A stretch of DNA of 19,525 bases, taken from NCBI GenBank assembly GCA_041591635.1, contig JBFHRO010000037.1, forward strand, positions 1-19,525, read 5' to 3'. The notes below the pieces were generated by a model. The model saw only the letters and a list, made by a program, of their open reading frames with translations, searched no databases and was not told where the DNA came from. Source of the DNA: JACKOD01 sp041591635. Lineage in GTDB: Bacteria; Pseudomonadota; Gammaproteobacteria; Pseudomonadales; Oleiphilaceae. Position 1 is the first letter of the stretch. Each line of letters opens with the position of its first letter. Both the position numbers and the translations under genes were made by a program. Below, in pieces: positions 14,042 through 19,525 of the stretch.

Positions 14042-15316
14042 ATGAGTATCAGAATTAGCATGAACAGAAAAAAGTGGTTAGGTTGTTCCCTGTTTTCCAC
14101 ATTAATGCCGTTATCACATGCTGTCTTGGCAGGCGGTACCCTGGTACCTGCCGCAGATCTTGAGCAATACGTGAACGATGGAAAAATGAGCGCCTGTGAA
14201 ACCCTCTGTGTTCAAACGCTGGAATTTCGCGATGATGCCAAGGCGCTAACCTCGATCAAGGTGATCATTACCAATAATCTTGCCATTGATGCCCTGGTGA
14301 AAGTAGCTGCAACTGTCAGCGGTATTTCTCCTGCCCTTTCGGCGATCAGTGAAACCCTTGCCGCTAAAACGGCACTGCTGGTTTATGAAGGCACAGTAAC
14401 CACTCCCGCAAGTTCGCCATACAGCGTCAGTTACGATGCTTATCCGGGGGTGGCGGGTGCCGTTCACAATGATACCTTTGTTTATGAGCTGCCTTGGGAA
14501 ACGGGTAACAAACATGTGTCCCTCAGTGATGGAGGCCAGTACTTCACCTTTGATATGGCTGAAAGAACCCCGGTGGTGGCGGCCAGAGGCGGTAAGGTCG
14601 TTGGCGTGAAACACAAGAAAGACACCAAAACCAGTACCTATCAGGCGTACAGTGCCAACGAGATAGTCATTCTCCATAGTGACAATACTGTGGGGGTCTA
14701 CCGCAATATTCTGCAAAACGGCGCTCTTGTCGCCGAGGGGGCTGAGGTCACACAAGGGCAGAAAATCGCGCTTTCAGGCCAGTCGGATCTTTCTGCTAAT
14801 CCCTATTTGGTCTTTTATGTTACGACACCGCCGTCCGCTGACGGGTCAGGACAGATACCCATCATGTTTCAAACCGCGGCGCACGGTCTTGTGACTACCT
14901 TAAACAAGGGTGAGACCTACACGGCAACTCACAAGAACACTACAGCGACTGTGGATTTGTCCTTTGAAACCAATACCGGCTTTGAGCTGGACGCCAACGG
15001 CACTGTGACCTCGACAACCGTAACTACGGGTACGGGTACAGGAACCGGCACGAGCACGAATACGGGAACGGGCACCAACACAGGCACCAATACGGGTACC
15101 AATACGGGTACCAACACCGGCACGAATGCCAACGCAGGGGCGAGCACGACCACACCAACGACTACCGGCACACCAGTCACTCAAAACACAACGGCTTCCT
15201 CTGGTGGCGGTGGCGGTGGCGGCGGTGGCGGCGGATCAACTTCTCCGATAGCGCTGTGGCTTTTGATGATGTTGTACGCAGTAAGACGAAAAGAGCGCAA
15301 GGTCGCTGCTGGCTGA
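14042..15316 (+). CDS. GlyGly-CTERM sorting-domain protein with degenerate M23 (LytM) domain
   Basis: The 424-residue protein has a Sec signal peptide (1-30, ending AVLA), a region of about 110 residues with one CxxxC pair (Cys52, Cys56), an M23/LytM-like domain (about 150-265), a Thr/Gly/Asn linker (329-363) and a C-terminal GlyGly-CTERM: 11 glycines (388-398), a hydrophobic helix (402-413) and RRKERK. The M23 zinc site is lost. The position of the first His is Tyr167 (YFTFD, only Asp171 kept), the HxH motif is YLV (255-257), and the middle His is also absent. It is therefore likely a pseudo-enzyme that binds peptidoglycan or regulates a partner. The adjacent rhombosortase should process it. 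The start at 14042 is preferred; Met7 (14060) is an alternative. Confidence 0.88.
   Translation: MSIRISMNRKKWLGCSLFSTLMPLSHAVLAGGTLVPAADLEQYVNDGKMSACETLCVQTLEFRDDAKALTSIKVIITNNLAIDALVKVAATVSGISPALSAISETLAAKTALLVYEGTVTTPASSPYSVSYDAYPGVAGAVHNDTFVYELPWETGNKHVSLSDGGQYFTFDMAERTPVVAARGGKVVGVKHKKDTKTSTYQAYSANEIVILHSDNTVGVYRNILQNGALVAEGAEVTQGQKIALSGQSDLSANPYLVFYVTTPPSADGSGQIPIMFQTAAHGLVTTLNKGETYTATHKNTTATVDLSFETNTGFELDANGTVTSTTVTTGTGTGTGTSTNTGTGTNTGTNTGTNTGTNTGTNANAGASTTTPTTTGTPVTQNTTASSGGGGGGGGGGGSTSPIALWLLMMLYAVRRKERKVAAG
15026..15130 (+). repeat. 12-bp degenerate tandem repeats encoding Thr-Gly/Thr-Asn linker
   Basis: The stretch encodes TGTGTGTSTN followed by repeated TGTN units. The DNA has a 12-base period of the form GG-AC-AA-AC with two nearly perfect central copies. 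It forms a flexible, probably extended spacer between the pseudo-LytM domain and the membrane-sorting tail. Confidence 0.8.
15197..15301 (+). other. GlyGly-CTERM sorting signal
   Basis: This part of the coding region (residues 386-420) consists of a Gly run, a short hydrophobic helix (PIALWLLMMLYAV) and a basic cluster (RRKERK). This tripartite layout is the recognised rhombosortase substrate signal. The Gly codons GGT/GGC form a simple-sequence tract at 15203-15235. Confidence 0.9.
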
Positions 15317-15368
15317 GTGTGCCGGCGGATGTGGCGCTGATGTGACATGGGATGAGCGCTTATCCTTG

Positions 15369-15400
15369 AGGAATCAACAGGCAAAAACCCGTTGATTCCT
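15369..15400. terminator. Candidate bidirectional terminator between convergent genes
   Basis: AGGAATCAAC (15369-15378) and GTTGATTCCT (15391-15400) form a perfect 10-bp stem with a 12-base loop. It sits between the ends of the GlyGly-CTERM gene and the leftward adaptor gene, where a shared terminator is expected. Neither side has a clear T-run, so it is only a candidate. Confidence 0.5.
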
Positions 15401-15421
15401 GTGTTCACCCAAAGACAAGGG

Positions 15422-16834
15422 CTATTTTTCTTTCAGACCCCGGGCAAAGCTGTCGCTGATAGGTTTAATCAGGTAGCTGTATAATGTCCGGTCTTCGCGA
15501 CGAATCATGACTTCGGCAGGCATGCCGGGCTTGAGCTTCATGCTGTCAGTCATATTGCGCTCGCCTTCCTCTGTCACTTTGATACGTACGAGATAATAAG
15601 GCTGCTGATCTCGCTCATTGATCAGGCGGTCTGCGGACAGGGTAACCACCTCACCCTCAATCACCTTGGTAAATCGGGTATCAAATGCCGAAAACCGGAT
15701 ATCCACCTTTTGCCCTTCGTACACATCATTAATATCCTGAATCATGAGTTTGGCTTCAATCACAAAATCATCGTGCTCAGGGACAAGATCCAGCAGGGTT
15801 TGACCCGAACCCACAACGCTGCCAATGGTGTGTATCTGCATGTTAACCACCACTCCGGCCTCCGGAGCGCGCACCATCGACCGGTGGATTCTGTCATTGG
15901 TAAGTTGCTGTATTTCCTGAAAGTCGTAATAGTTATCCTGGATTTTGCGAATGGTTTCGCTGACATCCTTCAAGTAGTCCTGGCGTTTGGTCGCCACCTG
16001 CAGTTCTGTTTCGGTAATCTGAATATTAAGACGCGATATTTCCGAGTTTATTCGGGTGATCTCGTTTTCGGTCGATAAAGCAGCACGATCCAGCTCCCTG
16101 GCGCGTGGATCGTCTCCCAGGCCCTTTTTGAACAGATTGGTGTATGCGCGGCGTTCGCTTTGAAACGACTCCGCTTGCGCCGCAAGGATGTCTTTTTGCT
16201 TGCGCAGACCGGAAATTTCTTCGCGGATTTGTTCGGTCCGGCTTTTTAAGGCCTCTTGCTCCTGAATGAAGGTTTTGCGACGGGCACTGTGCAGCTCTCG
16301 TTGTTGCAGCAAGGCGGCGCGAACATCCGGGTCTTGTTCGGCGGCGAGGGTGAGGTTGTCGCTGAAAACCAGCTTGTCGCTGAACTTTTGTTCGGCCAGC
16401 AAACGTTCCAGTTCTGCCTGTGTCGTAAGCAGGCGCTTTTCATTGCTGGTTCTTTTTGCATGGGCCTGCATGGCATCAATGCGCACCAAGGGGTCGCCTG
16501 CCGCCACCTTGTCTCCATTTCGGACATAGATATCTTCAATAATCCCGCCCTCATAGTGCTGAATGGATTTGCGATAGGTGTTCACCACCACTTCGCCAGA
16601 GGTAATGAGGGCGCTACTGATAGGGGCAAAACCCGCCCAGAGTGAAAAGCCACCAAAGGCAACTATCAGAAAAAACAAACCAAAGCGTATGTCTCTGGAG
16701 GCATCCACAGGAACCCTGGCAGCCGGATGGGGTACAAGATTCAACGAGAAAGGCGCCGGGGGAGGGGATATTGGAAGCGCCGTCTGCGCCTCGTTTGTGC
16801 CTTGAGAATTGGTGGTTTGCGATTCGTTTGCCAT
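15422..16834 (-). CDS. Type I secretion periplasmic adaptor (HlyD/PrtE family membrane fusion protein)
   Basis: The 470-residue protein has a cytoplasmic Pro-rich N-terminus, one TM helix (about 50-70), the first half of a lipoyl-like domain (GGIIEDIYVRNGDKVAAGDPLVRID, split here at residues 96-120), a long coiled-coil hairpin (about 121-315), the second lipoyl half (VRAPEAGVVV, 321-330) and a beta-barrel to the end (GMPAEVMI near the C-terminus). It bridges the ABC exporter to a TolC-like channel. The ATG at 16834 is preferred over a TTG at 16846 because of the GAGAG-type signal upstream. The gene follows the ABC transporter by 100 bases and converges on the GlyGly-CTERM gene. The likely cargo is the RTX/CADG protein. 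Confidence 0.92.
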   Translation of the reverse strand: MANESQTTNSQGTNEAQTALPISPPPAPFSLNLVPHPAARVPVDASRDIRFGLFFLIVAFGGFSLWAGFAPISSALITSGEVVVNTYRKSIQHYEGGIIEDIYVRNGDKVAAGDPLVRIDAMQAHAKRTSNEKRLLTTQAELERLLAEQKFSDKLVFSDNLTLAAEQDPDVRAALLQQRELHSARRKTFIQEQEALKSRTEQIREEISGLRKQKDILAAQAESFQSERRAYTNLFKKGLGDDPRARELDRAALSTENEITRINSEISRLNIQITETELQVATKRQDYLKDVSETIRKIQDNYYDFQEIQQLTNDRIHRSMVRAPEAGVVVNMQIHTIGSVVGSGQTLLDLVPEHDDFVIEAKLMIQDINDVYEGQKVDIRFSAFDTRFTKVIEGEVVTLSADRLINERDQQPYYLVRIKVTEEGERNMTDSMKLKPGMPAEVMIRREDRTLYSYLIKPISDSFARGLKEK

Positions 16835-16934
16835 GGGTGCTCTCAATCGTGTTATTCAAGGCGCAAAAGCAGACCGGACACTAACTCCAGTCACTTGCTC
16901 CGCATTGGAAGCCAGTCTGGAACCCTCATGTGCG

Positions 16935-18614
16935 TTAAGGGGTGGCCAGTTTTTGCAAGATGTCATCGCGGGGACCAAAAGCTTGTACCTGCCCTTCTTG
17001 CAGTACCAGCAGTTTATCGACCTGGCGCAGGATTGACATTCGATGACTGATGACAAAGACGGTCGCCCCCTCGTTTTTAAGTGTCTGCATGGTCGCGGCC
17101 AGCGCCTGTTCACCGGCGGCATCCAGGTTTGAATTGGGCTCATCCAGCACAATCAGCTTGGGGCGGTTGTACAGGGCACGTGCCAAGCCAATGCGTTGCC
17201 GCTGCCCGCCTGAAAGCGCCCCGGAATCGGCGCCAATCGGGGTGTTGTAGGCATTGGGCAGTCGCAAGATCAGCTCGTGGACGCCTGCCTTTTTGGCCGC
17301 TTCAACGATTTTTTCGGCGTCAAGCGCTTCGAACCGGGCAATGTTTTCACCGACGGTTCCGTTAAACAGTTCGATATCCTGGGGCAAGTAGCCGATATGG
17401 GGGCCAAGCTGATCCATGTTGTAATGCTTGAGTTCGGCACCATCGAGCCTCACTGTGCCTCCTGCTGAAGGCCAAACGCCAATCATGGCACGGGCAAGGG
17501 TCGACTTTCCGGATCCGCTTGGCCCGACAATGCCGATATGCTCCCCCGGAAAAACCTCAAAGCTGACGCCTTGCAGCGCTGCTTTCAGCGACGCCGGTGG
17601 CCTGACGGTCAGATTTTCGACCGAAACCCTGCCAGCCGGGTCGGGCAGTTGCATATGGCGTTGATGCTGTGCAACGGATTCAAGCAGTTCCGACAATCGG
17701 CCCCGTGCCGCCCGGGCATTATTGAAGCCACTCCAGCTGCCGATCAGCAGATCCAGTGGCGCCAGTGCACGCCCCATCAGTATTGATCCGGCGATCATCA
17801 TGCCCGGCGACATTTCATTTAACACCACATAGTAAGCACCCAGGCCCAAAATCAGAGACTGAAAGACAATACGCAAGGTTTTGCTCAGGTTGCTGTAAAC
17901 GCCTGAGCTGTCACTGGCAACACTTTGCTTGTGCAGGAACATCTGATGCTGCTGATACCAGCGCTGCATGATGTTCGGCAGCATTCCCATGGCATGGAGT
18001 GCTTCGGCATTGCGTAAATTGCTGGTTGCAAGGGCCTGGGCCTTCACGTGCTCGTTGCTTGCTTCTAACAATATGGCCTTGGTGGTTCGTTCGTTAATAA
18101 GGGCAATAAAAAACAGGATCAATGCGGCGCAGACTGAAAACCAGCCAAAGGACACATGAAAGACGAACAGCAAGCCTATGTAGATAGGCATCCAGGGCAC
18201 ATCAAAAAACGCAAACAGACCGTTTCCGGTAATAAACTGGCGTAAGGTTGTGAGGTCATTCAGTGGTTGCGAACTGCGCATGTGCGGCGATTGAATACCC
18301 GCTTCAAACATGGCGGCGTAGACGCGCTTGCTGAGGTTTCGATCAATTTGATTGCCAATGCGCACCAGAATGCGTGATCTCACCCAGTCCAGTGTTCCCA
18401 TCACCACAAACATAAAGAGCATGATGAGGGTTAGAAACAGCAGGGTTTCCAGACTGCGGGACGTGACCACCCGGTCGTATATGTGCAGCATATACAGGGG
18501 GGCCGTGAGCATAAGCAGGTTGATAAAGAGGCTGAAGAACCCGGCGGCAATAAATCCTTTCCTGCTCGATTTCAGAGCCTGTTTGATGTCATCAACGACT
18601 TGAGCATTGCTCAT
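16935..18614 (-). CDS. Type I secretion ABC transporter/permease (PrtD-type)
   Basis: The 559-residue protein has six-TM exporter helices (first around 21-45, last ending near 290) and an ATPase domain with Walker A GPSGSGKST (364-372), Q-loop Gln412, signature LSGGQ (467-471), Walker B LIVLDE (487-492) and switch His524. It lacks the N-terminal C39-type peptidase or peptidase-like domain of HlyB/LapB-type transporters, so it belongs to the short PrtD/AprD type that exports RTX proteins with uncleaved C-terminal signals. The ATG at 18614 with an AGAG-type signal upstream is preferred to 18647. It is the first gene of a two-gene exporter operon; no TolC gene is seen. Confidence 0.93.
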   Translation of the reverse strand: MSNAQVVDDIKQALKSSRKGFIAAGFFSLFINLLMLTAPLYMLHIYDRVVTSRSLETLLFLTLIMLFMFVVMGTLDWVRSRILVRIGNQIDRNLSKRVYAAMFEAGIQSPHMRSSQPLNDLTTLRQFITGNGLFAFFDVPWMPIYIGLLFVFHVSFGWFSVCAALILFFIALINERTTKAILLEASNEHVKAQALATSNLRNAEALHAMGMLPNIMQRWYQQHQMFLHKQSVASDSSGVYSNLSKTLRIVFQSLILGLGAYYVVLNEMSPGMMIAGSILMGRALAPLDLLIGSWSGFNNARAARGRLSELLESVAQHQRHMQLPDPAGRVSVENLTVRPPASLKAALQGVSFEVFPGEHIGIVGPSGSGKSTLARAMIGVWPSAGGTVRLDGAELKHYNMDQLGPHIGYLPQDIELFNGTVGENIARFEALDAEKIVEAAKKAGVHELILRLPNAYNTPIGADSGALSGGQRQRIGLARALYNRPKLIVLDEPNSNLDAAGEQALAATMQTLKNEGATVFVISHRMSILRQVDKLLVLQEGQVQAFGPRDDILQKLATP

Positions 18615-18711
18615 TGTTTTCTCTTGATTGTATGCGATGGTTAACAATGAAGAACGAAATAGAATCGACGCTTCACGAAGGAGTATGTGGCGCTGAGCCC
18701 GTTTGTCCGAA

Positions 18712-18717
18712 AGTATA
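18712..18717 (-). promoter_or_regulatory. Possible -10 element for the exporter operon
   Basis: On the minus strand TATACT is found about 100 bases before the transporter ATG, in the 149-base gap after the helicase gene. No good -35 hexamer lies at the proper distance, so this is a weak call. The rest of the gap shows only a small 5-bp hairpin (18734-18738 with 18751-18755). Confidence 0.25.
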
Positions 18718-18763
18718 CACTACAACCAAAACGCCACAGCCGAATCTGAGTGTGGGGCTTTCT

Positions 18764-19525
18764 TTAATAATCCGAAAAACAGGCCGCATCTTTCGGCGCG
18801 AAAACCAGTTCCGGAATCACGATTTCCCAATGGTCGCATTTCACGTGGTCGAGGTACGCTTCATCCACATCCGCTTTGCGCCGGACGATGATTCCCATGA
18901 CCTGTGCGCCAACGCATAGCATATGCCTGGGCGGCGTAAAGGTCTGAGCAAACCGGCCTACGATGTTTTCCTGAGCATCCAGCATCTCCCAACGGCCCCG
19001 ATGTTCCCGGATTTGCAACGATTGCCCCGGGAGAAGCTGCGAGAGGATTTTGTGTACAGGGCGATCTGTGGCATAGCGTCCGGCGAATCCCAGGTCGATG
19101 TCTTTCATGCTTGCGCGAAGATAGACCTTGGCCAACTCCCACTCGGGAACAGGCAATGCAGGGAACGCCCGGTGGATAACGCAGGGTGATTCCACCAGCG
19201 GGTGGAGCAGTGCATTGCCCTGATCCATGCGGGCGAGTGACAGGGTTTGCCGGGCTCGCGTCATGGCTACGTAATAGAGCCGCCGCGATGCATCGGCATC
19301 CTCATGGGGGCTGCGCTTGTCCCACCCCCCGTCAATGACGGCAACATGATTAAACTCAAGACCCTTTGCCCGGTGGGCCGTAAGCAGAAGCAGACCGGTT
19401 TGTCGACGTTTTAGATCACGCCCCCATTCGGCCAGCCACTCCAGGAAATGTGCGCAAGGAACCTCGGTGGCCCCTGCCTCTTGGGAAAATATGTCGACGA
19501 CATGCCGAAGCTCTGCCCAACAGGC
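18764..19525 (-). CDS. Superfamily 1 (UvrD-like) DNA helicase, C-terminal fragment
   Basis: The frame is open to the window edge, giving the last 253 residues of a larger protein. Helicase motif V is seen as TAHRAKGLEF (49-58 of the fragment) and motif VI as YYVAMTRARQT (84-94), both diagnostic of UvrD/Rep/PcrA-type helicases. The roughly 150 residues after motif VI (including IREHRGRWEM and VGAQVMGIIVRRKADV) are not a typical UvrD tail. They suggest the very large RecQ-UvrD fusion helicases of some Proteobacteria, but the N-terminal part is outside the window. A DNA repair or mobile-element role cannot be decided. It ends 149 bases before the exporter operon and is probably unrelated to it. 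Confidence 0.85.
   Translation of the reverse strand, partial: ACWAELRHVVDIFSQEAGATEVPCAHFLEWLAEWGRDLKRRQTGLLLLTAHRAKGLEFNHVAVIDGGWDKRSPHEDADASRRLYYVAMTRARQTLSLARMDQGNALLHPLVESPCVIHRAFPALPVPEWELAKVYLRASMKDIDLGFAGRYATDRPVHKILSQLLPGQSLQIREHRGRWEMLDAQENIVGRFAQTFTPPRHMLCVGAQVMGIIVRRKADVDEAYLDHVKCDHWEIVIPELVFAPKDAACFSDY

Noticed and set aside
1..19525. CRISPR arrays, tRNA or rRNA genes, insertion sequences
   Set aside because: No regularly spaced palindromic repeats, tRNA-like cloverleaf, rRNA segments, transposase motifs or terminal inverted repeats were seen. The tandem repeats present are coding or short intergenic repeats.

Overview
The window looks like part of a gammaproteobacterial chromosome, moderately GC-rich with AT-rich islands. 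The best taxonomic hint is a rhombosortase gene next to a GlyGly-CTERM protein, a sorting system typical of marine or environmental Gammaproteobacteria such as Vibrio, Shewanella, Marinobacter and Cellvibrionales relatives. The CusR/CusS-type regulator and CopI/CusF-type copper proteins fit the same group. The exact genus cannot be read from the sequence.

Region 1 (1-4296) is a copper and silver resistance locus. A leftward operon encodes a periplasmic cupredoxin, a CusF-like Cu(I) chaperone with a Met-rich heptapeptide array, a Met/His-rich periplasmic protein, a small DUF2933 membrane protein and the first codons of an isoprenylcysteine carboxyl methyltransferase-like membrane protein. Divergently, a CopR/CusR response regulator and a CopS/CusS sensor kinase form a rightward operon. 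A perfect palindrome matching the CusR/CopR box (2153-2172) lies between the two units and probably controls both.

Region 2 (4348-9459) holds two large proteins without a firm family name. The first is a membrane protein with an N-terminal HEPN/DUF4145-like RNxxxH segment and an internally duplicated C-terminal domain. The second is a secreted protein with two Ig-like modules and a single c-type heme motif.

Region 3 (9460-18614) appears to be a surface or secretion island. After a roughly 530-base AT-rich gene-free leader comes a 1122-residue RTX/cadherin-like protein. It is followed by a rhombosortase and then by a GlyGly-CTERM protein carrying an inactivated M23 (LytM) fold. Converging from the other side are a type I secretion ABC transporter and its HlyD-type adaptor. 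The RTX protein has no Sec signal and is the obvious candidate substrate of that exporter. The GlyGly-CTERM protein has a Sec signal and is the obvious client of the rhombosortase. No TolC-type outer membrane channel is present.

Region 4 (18764-19525) is the 3' end of a leftward superfamily 1 (UvrD-like) helicase gene that runs off the window.

The most interesting point is the compact pairing of a dedicated-looking rhombosortase with one catalytically dead LytM-like target, inside a cassette that also encodes a type I secreted repeat protein and its exporter.
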